DNA of 12,709 nt from contig JACQAX010000138.1 of the NCBI GenBank assembly GCA_016194795.1, forward strand, positions 1-12,709, read 5' to 3'. The position numbers and the translations under genes were made by a program. The notes under the pieces are model-generated. The model was given only the letters and a program-made list of their open reading frames with translations. It did no database searches and was not told where the DNA came from. This document shows positions 1-8,935 of the stretch, piece by piece; position 1 is the first letter of the stretch, and each line of letters starts with the position of its first letter. The DNA comes from Deltaproteobacteria bacterium. Its GTDB lineage: Bacteria > Bdellovibrionota > UBA1018 > UBA923.

Positions 1-119
1 CCCCAGCCCGCCTCGAAGGCGCGCTGAACCTGGCCACCCGTATTCGTCGGCGGAGCCGACGCGAGCCAGAACGGGTTCGGGGTCTTGATGCCCAGGAATG
101 TCGTGGTGAGATCAGCCAT
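1..119 (-). CDS. preA: Dihydropyrimidine dehydrogenase, catalytic subunit PreA (5' end only)
   Basis: Only the first 39 codons are in the window; the gene continues past the left edge. The N-terminus contains NPFWLASAPPTNTGG followed by AFEAGWG, the opening of the FMN-binding TIM barrel of PreA / the C-terminal half of eukaryotic dihydropyrimidine dehydrogenase. In the family this subunit binds the pyrimidine at FMN and reduces uracil or thymine to the 5,6-dihydro form with electrons passed from PreT. The ATG at 117-119 is chosen because it overlaps the preT stop in the string ATGGCTGA (8-base overlap) and has a GAGGG ribosome site 8 bases upstream. The overlap suggests translational coupling and 1:1 production of the two subunits. 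Identification rests on a short but distinctive stretch plus the adjacent preT; the FeS and active-site residues lie outside the window. Confidence 0.9.
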   Translation of the reverse strand, partial: MADLTTTFLGIKTPNPFWLASAPPTNTGGQVQRAFEAGW

Positions 120-1437
120 GAGTGAAACCCTCGTGAATCGCGCGCGCCGCGCGCTTGCCTTCGGCCACGGCGTTGACGACTTCCATGCCGCCGTTGGCCA
201 GGTCGCCGCCGGCGAAAATCTTCGCGTTGCCCGTACGTCCCGTCTTCGCGTCGACGACGAGCTTGCCCTTCTCGAACTTCAGACCCGGAGTCTTTGAAAG
301 CAGCGACTCGAGCTTCGCCTGGCCGGTGGCGACGAGCACGAGCTGCGTATCCAGCGTCATCTTCTCGGTACCCAGCGCGACCTTGCCCTGCGCGTCGACC
401 TTCGTGCGCGTGAGCGTGACTTTCTGCGTATTGCCGGTCGCCTCGAACGCGGTCGGAAGCGTGCCGAACCAGAAGTCGACGCCTTCCTGACGGGCCCACT
501 TGAACTCGTGTTTGTAGCCCGACATGTCTTCTTCGCCACGGCGATAGCTCACGACGACGTGCTTGACGCCCAGACCTCTGAGCTCGCGGCACGCGTCGAG
601 CGCGGTATTGCCGCCGCCGACGACGAGCGCGACATGCACGTCCTTCAGCCAGGCGAGCTCGGCCTTGGGCGCAAGCTTCATCCTGGCGATGAAATCGACC
701 GCGCCCAGCACGCGCGGATTTTTGTCGACGCCGGCGACGTCGAGGCGGCTGTCGGGGCCAAGACCCAGCCCGAGGAAAACCGCGTCGTGCGACGTCAGGA
801 GCTCGTCGACGGTGAGGTTGCGCCCGAGCTCCATGCCGTACTTCACCTGCACGCCCAGGTTCATGATGCGCTCGATCTCGCGCAGGCTGGTGTCGGCGCG
901 CATCTTATAAGGCGCGATGCCGTTGGTGTTGAGGCCCCCGGCGAGCTCGGACTTCTCGAAGATGGTCGTTTCGTGGCCGTGGAGCCTGAGCTCGTGGGCG
1001 GCCGCGAACGAGGCGGCGCCGGCGCCCACGAGGGCGACCTTCCGGCCGCTCGGCTTGCCCGCCTTGTAGAACTCGATGCCGTGGTCGTAGGCGTGCTCGA
1101 TGGCGAAGCGCTGGAGCTTTCCGATCGTGATCGGCTTGTGGTTGAGCTTGTTGTAAACACAGCCGCCCTCGCAGAGCAACTCGACCGGGCAGCACTCGGC
1201 GCACGACAGGCCGAAGACGTTCGAGTCGAGAATAGTCTTGGCCGCGCCCTCGACGTGGCCGGCGCCGATGCGCCGGATGAACTTCGGGATGTCGATGCCG
1301 GTCGGGCACGCCTTGATGCACGGGGCATCGAAGCAGTTGATGCAGCGATTGGCCTCTTCGGTCGCCTCGACCGCATTGAGCCTCGGCTTGAAATCGGCGA
1401 ACTGCGTCTCGAGACGTTCCGTCGAAAGCTTCTTCAT
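112..1437 (-). CDS. preT: Dihydropyrimidine dehydrogenase, FAD/NAD(P)H subunit PreT
   Basis: 441 residues, close to the usual PreT length. It takes electrons from NAD(P)H through FAD and FeS clusters and hands them to PreA for pyrimidine reduction in the cytoplasm. Cysteines 32, 35, 40 and 44 (CINCFDAPCIKAC) and 79, 82, 83, 89 and 93 (CAECCPVELLCEGGC) match the two N-terminal [4Fe-4S] clusters of the glutamate-synthase-small-subunit/DPD family. Q109 in IGKLQRFA sits where mammalian DPD uses an unusual glutamine ligand (inference by motif). An FAD dinucleotide fold starts at about 133 (VALVGAGAASFAAAHEL), an NAD(P)H site lies at about 270-281 (LVVGGGNTALD), and the C-terminal FAD motif IFAGGDLANGG is at 407-417. 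ATG is chosen 3 bases after the dihydropyrimidinase stop. Other oxidoreductases share this fold, but the pairing with PreA and the pyrimidine enzymes makes PreT the firm choice. Confidence 0.95.
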   Translation of the reverse strand: MKKLSTERLETQFADFKPRLNAVEATEEANRCINCFDAPCIKACPTGIDIPKFIRRIGAGHVEGAAKTILDSNVFGLSCAECCPVELLCEGGCVYNKLNHKPITIGKLQRFAIEHAYDHGIEFYKAGKPSGRKVALVGAGAASFAAAHELRLHGHETTIFEKSELAGGLNTNGIAPYKMRADTSLREIERIMNLGVQVKYGMELGRNLTVDELLTSHDAVFLGLGLGPDSRLDVAGVDKNPRVLGAVDFIARMKLAPKAELAWLKDVHVALVVGGGNTALDACRELRGLGVKHVVVSYRRGEEDMSGYKHEFKWARQEGVDFWFGTLPTAFEATGNTQKVTLTRTKVDAQGKVALGTEKMTLDTQLVLVATGQAKLESLLSKTPGLKFEKGKLVVDAKTGRTGNAKIFAGGDLANGGMEVVNAVAEGKRAARAIHEGFTHG

Positions 1438-1440
1438 GGT

Positions 1441-2853
1441 TCAGCGCACCATCTCGCTCGTGCCCGTGAAGCGCGCGCGCTTGACGAACTTGCCGTGGCC
1501 CTTGGGCGCGGTGATCTTGCCTTCTTTCAGCAGCCACTCGCCGCGCGACATGACGGCGACCGGCTCGCCCTTCGTCTTGAAGCCTTCGAACGACGAGTAG
1601 TCGCAGCGCTGCTTCGACGTTTTCACCGAGATCGTGTTTTCCTTCTTCGGGTCGAAGAGGACGATGTCGGCATCCGAGCCAGGCGCGATCGTGCCCTTCT
1701 GCGGATACATGCCGAAGATCTTGGCCGGGTTCGTGCTCATGAGCTGCACGAAGCGGTTGAGCGAGATGCGGTTCTCGAGCACGCCGTAGGTGTACATGAG
1801 GTTCATGCGATTCTCGATGCCGGGCGCGCCGTTCGGGATCTTGGCGAAGTTGCCTTTGCCGACGTCCTTCTGGCCGTGGAAGTTGAACGGGCAATGGTCG
1901 GTGGCGATCGTCTGGATGAAGCCGTCGCGGATCCCGGCCCAGAGCGCCTCTTGGTCGTTCTTCGTGCGGAGCGGAGGCGACATCACCCACTTCGCCCCTT
2001 CGAAGTTCGGCTTCTCGTAGATCTCGCGATCGAGAAGCAGGTACTGCGGGCACGTTTCGGCGAACACCGGATGCCGGTGGCGCGTGAGCGAGTCTTTCAC
2101 GTGGTGCAACGCTTCGTCGCAGGTGAGGTGAACGATGTAGCACGGATGGCCGGCCACGCGCGAAAGCGAGATCGCGCGGTTGGTCGCTTCGCCCTCGCCG
2201 ATCGCCGTATGCGCTCGCTCGTGCCAAACGGGGTCCGTCTTTCCCTCTTTAAGGAAGCGCGGCACGAGCGTCTCGATGAGCTCGGCGTTCTCGGCGTGCA
2301 TCGTGACGATGCCGCCGAGCTTCTTCACGACTTCCATGAGACGAAAGAGCTGGCCGTCGTCGACCATTAAAGCGCCCTTGTAGGCCATGAAGGTCTTGAA
2401 CGAGGTGACGCCGCCCTCGATGACACCTGGAACCTCGGCGATCGTGCGGTCGTTGAGATCGGTGACCGCCATGTGGAAGGCGTAATCGACGACCGCCTTG
2501 CCCGCGGCCTTCTCGTGCCACACGTTCAAGGCATCGCCCATGCTCTTGCCCAGTGACTGGATGGCGAAGTCGATGATCGAGGTCGTGCCGCCGTTGGCCG
2601 CGGCGATCGTGCCGGTCTCGAAGTCGTCCGAGCTCGACGTGCCCATGAACGGAAGGTCGAGGTGCGTGTGCGCGTCGATGCCGCCCGGGATGACGAGCAG
2701 GCCCTTGGCGTCCACGACTTCGGCGCCGTCGGCCATCGCCTTGAGATCCTGGCCCACGGCCACGATCTTCCCGTCGCGCACGAGCACGTCCCCCGTGAAG
2801 TCTTCGGTCGCGGTTACGATTCTTCCCTGCCGGATCAGCTTCGCTTTGCTCAC
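1441..2853 (-). CDS. hydA: Dihydropyrimidinase (D-hydantoinase family)
   Basis: 470 residues, full length for the cyclic amidohydrolase family. It hydrolyses 5,6-dihydrouracil or dihydrothymine to N-carbamoyl-beta-alanine or N-carbamoyl-3-aminoisobutyrate; many members also accept 5-substituted hydantoins. The bimetal site is intact: H62 and H64 in GGIDAHTHLD, the carboxylated lysine K153 in SFKTFMAYKG (with catalytic Y158), H186 in TMHAENAE, H242 in YIVHLTC and D319 in IATDHCPF. The segment after D319 (GKGNFAKIPNGAPGIENR) is typical of dihydropyrimidinases rather than allantoinases. The start is GTG at 2851-2853, three bases after the aminotransferase TAG and in register with the family N-terminus; the ribosome site is weak (GATGGGG inside the upstream gene), so expression may depend on coupling. 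Substrate preference (dihydropyrimidine versus hydantoin) is inferred from the flanking preT and beta-ureidopropionase genes. Confidence 0.95.
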   Translation of the reverse strand: MSKAKLIRQGRIVTATEDFTGDVLVRDGKIVAVGQDLKAMADGAEVVDAKGLLVIPGGIDAHTHLDLPFMGTSSSDDFETGTIAAANGGTTSIIDFAIQSLGKSMGDALNVWHEKAAGKAVVDYAFHMAVTDLNDRTIAEVPGVIEGGVTSFKTFMAYKGALMVDDGQLFRLMEVVKKLGGIVTMHAENAELIETLVPRFLKEGKTDPVWHERAHTAIGEGEATNRAISLSRVAGHPCYIVHLTCDEALHHVKDSLTRHRHPVFAETCPQYLLLDREIYEKPNFEGAKWVMSPPLRTKNDQEALWAGIRDGFIQTIATDHCPFNFHGQKDVGKGNFAKIPNGAPGIENRMNLMYTYGVLENRISLNRFVQLMSTNPAKIFGMYPQKGTIAPGSDADIVLFDPKKENTISVKTSKQRCDYSSFEGFKTKGEPVAVMSRGEWLLKEGKITAPKGHGKFVKRARFTGTSEMVR

Positions 2854-2856
2854 CGT

Positions 2857-4063
2857 CTAGTACCCCATCTTCTTTTCCATCGCCAACACCGCCTCGGAGA
2901 ACAATTTCACGATATTTTGCACGTCCTCGTCGCTCACGCACATCGGCGGCGTGATGCGCACGACGTTGCCGTGCAGCGCGCCCTTGCCGATGAGCAGGCC
3001 GCGGTCGCGCGCCTCCTCGAGCACTTCCATCGTCTCTTCGGTGCCATAGGCCTTCGTCGTCTTGTCTTTGACGAACTCGACGCCGACCATCATGCCGCGG
3101 CCGCGCACGTCGCCGATCGTCTTCGACTTCTTGGCGAATTCCTTGATCCCGCCCATGAGCATTTCACCCTGACGCGCGTTCTTCTCGAGGATGTTCTCGT
3201 CCTCGAGGATCGAGAGCGTCTCGGCCGCCTGCATGGTCGCCCACGGGTTGCCCGCGTAGGTGTTGAAGTGGATCTTGCCCTTCATCGAGTCGGCGATGGC
3301 GTCGTTGGTGACGATGCCGCCAATGGTGGCGCCGTTGCCGAAGCCTTTGGCCATCGTCATCATGTCGGGCACCACGCCGTTGTGGAGGATGCCGAACCAG
3401 TGGTTGCCCGTGCGGCCCACGCCGGTCTGCACCTCATCCGAGATATAGATGCCGCCGTACTTCTTCACGATCGCGTGGATGCGCGGGAAGTACTCCTTCG
3501 GCGGAGTCACGAAGCCGCCGACGCCCTGGATCGGCTCGGCGATGAACGCCGCGATCTTGCCCGGCGTGGCCGCCCCACTTCCACGTGTGCTGCGCCACGA
3601 GCGACATCGTGCCGACGGTGCCGCCGTGGTAAGCGTGCTTCAGCGCGATGATCTCCGTGCGGCGCGTGTACTGGCGCGCGAGCAGGATCGCCATCTCGTT
3701 GGCCTCGCTGCCGCTATTGGTGAAGAACGCGCGCTTCAGGCCCGGCGGCGTGAGCTTCGCCACCCGCGCCGCGAGCTCGGCGACGGGCTCCGAAAGAAAG
3801 AACACCGTCGTGTGCTGCGGGCGATCTTCCTCGATCCACTTCATCATCCGCTTCTTGATGCGCGGGTGGTTGTGGCCGGCGCTGATCGTGACGATCCCGC
3901 CGAAGGCGTCGAGGTACTTCTTGCCTTCCGTATCCCACACCCACTGCATCGACGCTTTCGCGACGTGCAAGGGCTTGCGGAACCAGTGGTTCACCGACGG
4001 CAGCATGTGTTGCTTGCGCGTGGCGACGATCTCTTCGGACGTCATCGATTTGTAGTCGCTCAT
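2857..4063 (-). pseudogene. Class-III aminotransferase (AGXT2 / beta-alanine transaminase-like), frame-disrupted with internal loss
   Basis: PLP-dependent transaminase, expected to move the amino group of beta-alanine or 3-aminoisobutyrate to pyruvate or glyoxylate, giving malonate or methylmalonate semialdehyde. The N-terminal frame (ATG at 4061-4063, 4-base ATGA overlap with the nitrilase gene) encodes about 163 good residues: DAFGGIVTISAGHNHP, the PLP-phosphate motif NSGSEANE, HAYHGG, ending at QHTWKW. The C-terminal frame resumes with AATPGKIAAFIAEPIQGVGG, then DEVQTGVGRTG and MTMAKGFGNG (Schiff-base lysine, codon 3346-3348), to the TAG at 2857. The join lies at about 3566-3585. In AGXT2-type proteins some 40-60 residues separate TWKY from GKIAAFIAEPIQG; here only about 7 remain, so about 35-60 residues are missing as well as the frame. 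Read as is, the N-terminal frame runs on into nonsense and ends near 3434. Real deletion and assembly error cannot be separated here. Confidence 0.85.
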
Positions 4064-4923
4064 TTCATCAGATCCCCATAGGTTTCGGGACGGCGGTCGC
4101 GGTAAAACTGCCAGAGGTTGCGAACCTCGTCGATCATGTCGAGGTCGAGCTCGGCGGTGAGCAGCTGGTTCTCGGTCGGCGACGCCTGCGCCACGATCTT
4201 GCCGCGCGGGTTGGCGAAGTAGCTCGAGCCGTAGAACTCGCCGATGTTCCATGGAGCCTCGCGGCCCACGCGGTTGATCGCGGCGATGAAGTAGCCGTTC
4301 GCGGCCGCATGCGCGGGCTGCTCGAGCTCCCAGAGGTACTGCGAGAGGCCGGCGACGGTGGCCGACGGGTTGAAGACGATCTCGGCGCCGTTCAGGCCGA
4401 GGGCGCGCGCGCCTTCGGGGAAGTGGCGGTCGTAGCAGATGTACACGCCCACCTTCGCGTGGCGCGTCTGAAACACCGGGTAGCCGAGGTTGCCCGGCTT
4501 GAAGAAGAACTTTTCCCAGAAGCCGGCGACTTGCGGGATGTGGTTCTTGCGGTACTTGCCGAGATAGGTGCCGTCGGCATCGATCACGGCGGCGGTGTTG
4601 TAGAACACGCCGGCCATCTCGCGTTCGTACATCGGCACGACGATGACCATCTTGTTCTTGCGCGCCAGATCCTGCATGAGCTTCACGGTCGGACCGTTCG
4701 GGATCTCTTCGGCCAGGCCGTACCACTTCGTATCCTGCGACGGGCAGTAATACGGGCCGTTGAACACTTCCTGGAAGCTCAGGATCTGCACGCCCTGCTT
4801 GGCGGCCTGCTCGATGTACGGCAGGTGCGCTTCGATCATCGCCTCGCTGATCTTTTCGCACGATTCCTTGGTATCAATGCAGTTTGCGAGCTGGATCACG
4901 CCAGCTTTCACGATACGAGCCAT
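4060..4923 (-). CDS. Beta-ureidopropionase / N-carbamoyl-beta-alanine amidohydrolase (nitrilase superfamily)
   Basis: 287 residues. It should hydrolyse N-carbamoyl-beta-alanine (or the 3-aminoisobutyrate analogue) to beta-alanine, CO2 and NH3, the step after dihydropyrimidinase. The nitrilase triad is present: E52 in LSFQEVF, K126 in KYRKNHIP and C163 in VYICYDRHFPEGAR. The strings RKNHIP, GNLGYPVFQT, FNPSAT, INRVG and YGSSY closely match mammalian beta-ureidopropionase (UPB1), which argues for this enzyme over generic nitrilases or N-carbamoylputrescine amidase. The ATG at 4921-4923 is chosen over upstream in-frame starts because it has a strong TAAGGAGA ribosome site 6 bases away and because residues further upstream are shadow sequence inside the aldehyde dehydrogenase gene. 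It starts 11 bases after the dehydrogenase stop, and its own stop overlaps the aminotransferase start by 4 bases. Confidence 0.93.
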   Translation of the reverse strand: MARIVKAGVIQLANCIDTKESCEKISEAMIEAHLPYIEQAAKQGVQILSFQEVFNGPYYCPSQDTKWYGLAEEIPNGPTVKLMQDLARKNKMVIVVPMYEREMAGVFYNTAAVIDADGTYLGKYRKNHIPQVAGFWEKFFFKPGNLGYPVFQTRHAKVGVYICYDRHFPEGARALGLNGAEIVFNPSATVAGLSQYLWELEQPAHAAANGYFIAAINRVGREAPWNIGEFYGSSYFANPRGKIVAQASPTENQLLTAELDLDMIDEVRNLWQFYRDRRPETYGDLMK

Positions 4924-4929
4924 TCCGAG

Positions 4930-4937
4930 TCTCCTTA
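4930..4937 (-). promoter_or_regulatory. Ribosome binding site of beta-ureidopropionase, overlapping upstream stop codon
   Basis: Read on the minus strand, TAAGGAGA lies 6 bases before the ATG at 4921-4923. Its first three bases are the TAA stop of the aldehyde dehydrogenase gene. The site fixes the nitrilase start and suggests that ribosomes finishing the upstream gene can reinitiate directly. Confidence 0.7.
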
Positions 4938-6443
4938 GTACGTGTTCGTCTTGCGAACGGTAGTGTTGTAATCGATGTACATGGTCTTGATCTCGCAGAA
5001 GAACTGCGGACCCGTCGAGCCCATCTCGCGGCCGCCGATGCCGGTGGCCTTGCAGCCCCCGAACGGCGCCTGCGCCTCGCCACCGACCGTGGGCGAGTTG
5101 ACGTGCATCATGCCGGTCTCGATTCGATCGGCGTACTGCATGACGCGTTTCACGTCGTTGGTGTAGATCGACGACGAGAGGCCGTATTCGACGTTGTTCG
5201 AGACCTCGATGGCCTCCTCGAAGCCGTCGACCGGGATGATCGCGAGCACGGGGCCGAAAACCTCTTCGCGCGCCAGGCGCATCGACGGCTTCACGTCGTC
5301 GAACACCGTGGGCGTCACGAAATGTCCGCCCCCCGGGGCCGTGCACGGCTCGCCACCGCAGACGAGCTTGGCGCCGTCGGACTTCGCGTCCTCGATGGCT
5401 TTCAAAACCGACTTGTACTGCTTGATGTCGACGACCGGGCCCATCGCGCTCGGGTTGGTGATGCCGTCGCCGACCTTGATCGCGCGCACGAGCGGAAGCA
5501 GCTTTTCGACGAATGCTTTCTGGACGCTGCGCTCGACGACCACGCGCGACGTTGCAGTGCAGCGCTGACCGGTCGAGCCGAACGCGCCCATGACGGTCGC
5601 TTCGACGGCCTGGTCGAGGTCGGCGTCGGCGCAGACGATGACCGGGTTCTTGCCGCCCATCTCGAGCTGGACGTGCGCGCCGCGCCTGGCCGCGCGCGCG
5701 TAAAGCTCGGTGCCCACTTCATTGCTGCCCGTGAACGAGATCGCCTTCACGCGCGGATCGTCGACGATCGCGTTGCCTACGACGGCGCCGCTCCCGTAAA
5801 CGAGGTTGAGAACGCCGGCCGGCAGGCCCGCCTCCTCGAACGTGAACACGAGCAGCTTGGCCGTCGCCGGCGTGAGCGTCGCCGCCTTGAAGACGATCGC
5901 GTTGCCCTCGAGCAGGCCCGGCGCGATTTTCCAGACGGGGATGCAGAGCGGAAAGTTCCAGGGCGTGATGATGCCGACGACCCCGAGCGGGGAGCGCGTC
6001 GTGTAGATGAGCGTGTTCGGCATGTCGCTCGGGATCACCTCGCCCGTCGGGCGGCGTCCTTCGCTTGCCGTGAACTCGAGCACGTTGATCGATTTCAGGG
6101 TCTCGCCGCGCGCTTCGTTGAAGTTTTTTCCTTCCTCGAGCGTGATCGTCTTGGCGAAGGTGTCGATCCGCGAGCGCATCAGCTGCGCGACCTTTTCAAG
6201 CACGGCCGCGCGCGCGGTGCGCGGCTTGCGGGCCCATTCCTTCTGAGCGGCGGCGGCCGCCTCGATCGCCTTGCCGACGTCAGCGGCCGTCGAACGCGTC
6301 GACTTGCCGAGCACGTCGTTCGGGCGCGCCGGATTGCGGTTCTCATCCCAGTCGGGCGTGCTGCCTTGGCGCCACTGCCCACCGATGAAATTCAAATACA
6401 CTTCGTCTCGGCCGCGCGATGCGTGGCTCGTCGTGTCAGTCAT
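4935..6443 (-). CDS. NAD(P)-dependent aldehyde dehydrogenase, probable malonate/methylmalonate semialdehyde oxidation
   Basis: 502 residues, normal for the ALDH superfamily. Seen: N163 in IITPWNFP, the cofactor-binding strand AIVFKAATLTP, FTGSNEVG at 238-244, the general base E261 in LEMGGKNP, the nucleophile C295 in TGQRCTATSR, and EEVFGPV in the C-terminal half. It is the first gene of the minus-strand cluster, and the transaminase in the same cluster should produce a semialdehyde, so malonate or methylmalonate semialdehyde is the inferred substrate. The GQRCTATSR context looks more like 2-oxoglutarate- and succinate-semialdehyde dehydrogenases than the CoA-acylating MMSDH type, so the product may be the free acid; this is inference. 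The ATG at 6441-6443 is preferred because GAGGGGTG lies about 6 bases upstream and family similarity begins here; the frame stays open upstream to 6662 but covers the divergent promoter region. Confidence 0.88.
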   Translation of the reverse strand: MTDTTSHASRGRDEVYLNFIGGQWRQGSTPDWDENRNPARPNDVLGKSTRSTAADVGKAIEAAAAAQKEWARKPRTARAAVLEKVAQLMRSRIDTFAKTITLEEGKNFNEARGETLKSINVLEFTASEGRRPTGEVIPSDMPNTLIYTTRSPLGVVGIITPWNFPLCIPVWKIAPGLLEGNAIVFKAATLTPATAKLLVFTFEEAGLPAGVLNLVYGSGAVVGNAIVDDPRVKAISFTGSNEVGTELYARAARRGAHVQLEMGGKNPVIVCADADLDQAVEATVMGAFGSTGQRCTATSRVVVERSVQKAFVEKLLPLVRAIKVGDGITNPSAMGPVVDIKQYKSVLKAIEDAKSDGAKLVCGGEPCTAPGGGHFVTPTVFDDVKPSMRLAREEVFGPVLAIIPVDGFEEAIEVSNNVEYGLSSSIYTNDVKRVMQYADRIETGMMHVNSPTVGGEAQAPFGGCKATGIGGREMGSTGPQFFCEIKTMYIDYNTTVRKTNTY

Positions 6444-6476
6444 GTGTTCACCCCTCAAAAAACGCGTTCCGACAGT

Positions 6477-6506
6477 CTTACACCGGCCGTTAAGAATTTC
6501 AATCAA
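6477..6506 (-). promoter_or_regulatory. Candidate sigma70-type promoter for the pyrimidine-degradation operon
   Basis: On the minus strand, TTGATT (6501-6506) and TGTAAG (6477-6482) are 18 bases apart and lie 34 bases from the aldehyde dehydrogenase ATG. Each matches the consensus in four of six positions. The surrounding 103-base divergent gap (6444-6546) also has a perfect AACGCGTT palindrome at 6461-6468 between this promoter and the start codon, a possible but unproven operator. No clear -35/-10 pair was found for the permease on the plus strand. Confidence 0.35.
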
Positions 6507-6520
6507 CCATTGCGCTTTAC

Positions 6521-6527
6521 GGAGGTG
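6521..6527 (+). promoter_or_regulatory. Shine-Dalgarno-like GGAGGTG upstream of the permease
   Basis: GGAGGTG is the strongest ribosome site before the permease, but it ends 19 bases ahead of the ATG at 6547. The only in-frame codon at ideal distance is ATA at 6532-6534, a very rare start. Either the ATG uses a weaker site (CGAAAG just upstream), or the true start is unusual, or the site serves a different role. Confidence 0.4.
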
Positions 6528-6546
6528 CCGGATAAAGCCGAAAGAT

Positions 6547-8022
<1,476 letters not shown>

Positions 8023-8044
8023 TTCACTCCCAAACTTTCCGGGA

Positions 8045-8355
8045 TCAGTCGCCCCGGCGGCCTTCTCCCAGCTCAACGACACCGCGGTGCACGTAATCGA
8101 AATCGCCCTGACGCTCGAATCCAAGCGCCTCTTGCGCGCCCCAGACCACGTGACGATCCCACCCGTACCCCTCCTGCTTGGAGGCGTAATTCACGCCCAC
8201 CACCTCGTACCAGGCGCCGAGATTCACGACGAAGTTGTAGATCTCGTCCGTCTTGACGGTCTTGGGCGAGGTCCTCTTGAGCGCGAGCATCTTCACGACG
8301 ACGTCGCGGGCTTTCGCGATCGCGGCTTTGTCGCCTTCCAGGCTCTGTCGAGCAA
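8045..8355 (-). pseudogene. Displaced C-terminal part of the secreted unknown protein (after a one-base frameshift)
   Basis: This stretch is open in another frame than the N-terminal part at 8293-8892 and has natural protein composition: ARQSLEGDKAAIAKARDVVV, then KTDEIYNFVVNLGAWYEVVG, NYASKQEGYGWDRHVVWGAQ and DFDYVHRGVVELGEG, ending with TGA at 8045. It has no ribosome site or good start of its own. The plus-strand G4 run at 8356-8359 sits exactly where the frames part. Adding one base to it joins VRDLP to LARQSLEGDKAA with no other change and gives a single protein of about 282 residues. The frame is closed by a TGA at 8363-8365, so the switch must lie on this side of it. Confidence 0.7.
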
Positions 8356-8892
8356 GGGGAGATCACGCACGGTGAACCAGTGTTCTCGCGCGAACTCCGA
8401 GCCGCAGCGGATCCAGCCCGTTTTCTTTTCGCGGATGACGCCGATCTCGCAAGCCATGCTGTCGTCGGCGACGTTCGGGATCGCGATCTTCACGTGGTAA
8501 ACACGATCGCGAGTGGCGAGCGCCTGAAAGATGCCCGGGCTCTTGAGCTTCAGCTCGAGAATCTCGCTCTTGCGGAGACCTTTCCCATGCGTGAGGAGGA
8601 AACTCGCGCTCCCTTCGCTCGCGTCGAGGAGATACGTCGTTCCGCGGACGCGGCATCGCGCCTGGTCGGCCGGCGAATCGAAAGACGCCAGGCAGCGGAA
8701 GCTGGTCGTGTCGTCGACGCTCGAATCCATGATGTTGGTTTCAAGCACCTGCGCATCGAACCTCACCACTTTGTTGGCGCCCGGCGAATGCTTCGTGCGG
8801 AACTTGTAAAAATCGAGCTCGTCGGCGCGCGCGGCGGCCGAAAACGCGAGCGTAAACACGAACGACAGAAAAACGTGCTTCGAGATGCTCAT
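8293..8892 (-). CDS. Secreted protein of unknown function, N-terminal frame (frameshifted)
   Basis: 199 residues as it stands. The N-terminus is a good Sec signal peptide: MSISK, a hydrophobic core HVFLSFVFTLAFSAA, and a cleavage site after ARA near residue 23. The mature part has four cysteines in two separated pairs (FRCLASFDSPADQARCRV and MACEIGV...WIRCGSE), which could form disulfides, and alternates charged and beta-like segments. No family was recognised. The ATG at 8890-8892 is preferred to the upstream in-frame GTG at 8917-8919 because AAGAGGAG lies about 8 bases before it and the signal peptide starts here. The last roughly 23 residues after VRDLP (LDRAWKATKPRSRKPATSS) look out of frame; the natural continuation is in the neighbouring frame at 8045-8355. 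The gene stands alone downstream of hppD on the same strand, with a 113-base gap. Confidence 0.75.
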   Translation of the reverse strand: MSISKHVFLSFVFTLAFSAAARADELDFYKFRTKHSPGANKVVRFDAQVLETNIMDSSVDDTTSFRCLASFDSPADQARCRVRGTTYLLDASEGSASFLLTHGKGLRKSEILELKLKSPGIFQALATRDRVYHVKIAIPNVADDSMACEIGVIREKKTGWIRCGSEFAREHWFTVRDLPLLDRAWKATKPRSRKPATSS

Positions 8893-8907
8893 GAGTAGTC
8901 TCCTCTT

Positions 8908-8935
8908 GTGCGGTCGCACTAACGCGTAGCGCTAC
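8908..8935. repeat. Two adjacent palindromes upstream of the secreted unknown gene
   Basis: GTGCG-GT-CGCAC at 8908-8919 is a 5-bp inverted repeat with a 2-base centre, and GTAGCGCTAC at 8926-8935 is a perfect 10-bp palindrome; they are 6 bases apart. They lie 16-43 bases before the start codon at 8892, in the 113-base gap 8893-9005 between hppD and the unknown gene. They could be a regulator site or part of an mRNA leader structure. No T-run follows, so they are not a rho-independent terminator. No convincing promoter hexamers were seen in this gap. Confidence 0.35.

Noticed and set aside
905..2227. A minus-strand open frame of 440 codons inside the dihydropyrimidinase and preT region
   Set aside because: Out-of-phase shadow on the same strand as the real genes; Arg/Pro/His-rich product without family features.
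508..2370. A plus-strand open frame of 620 codons antisense to preT and the dihydropyrimidinase gene
   Set aside because: It mirrors two motif-rich genes on the other strand, has biased Arg/Glu/Val/Ala composition and no recognisable motif.
3560..3600. Programmed ribosomal frameshift as the explanation for the split aminotransferase
   Set aside because: There is no slippery heptamer or downstream structure that I can see, and a frameshift alone would not supply the roughly 35-60 missing residues.
6444..6546. Riboswitch or long operator in the divergent gap
   Set aside because: The gap is only 103 bases, with one 8-bp palindrome and no conserved riboswitch core recognised; only a weak promoter is claimed.
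8023..8044. Bidirectional terminator between the convergent permease and secreted unknown gene
   Set aside because: The 22-base gap has no stem-loop and no T-run.
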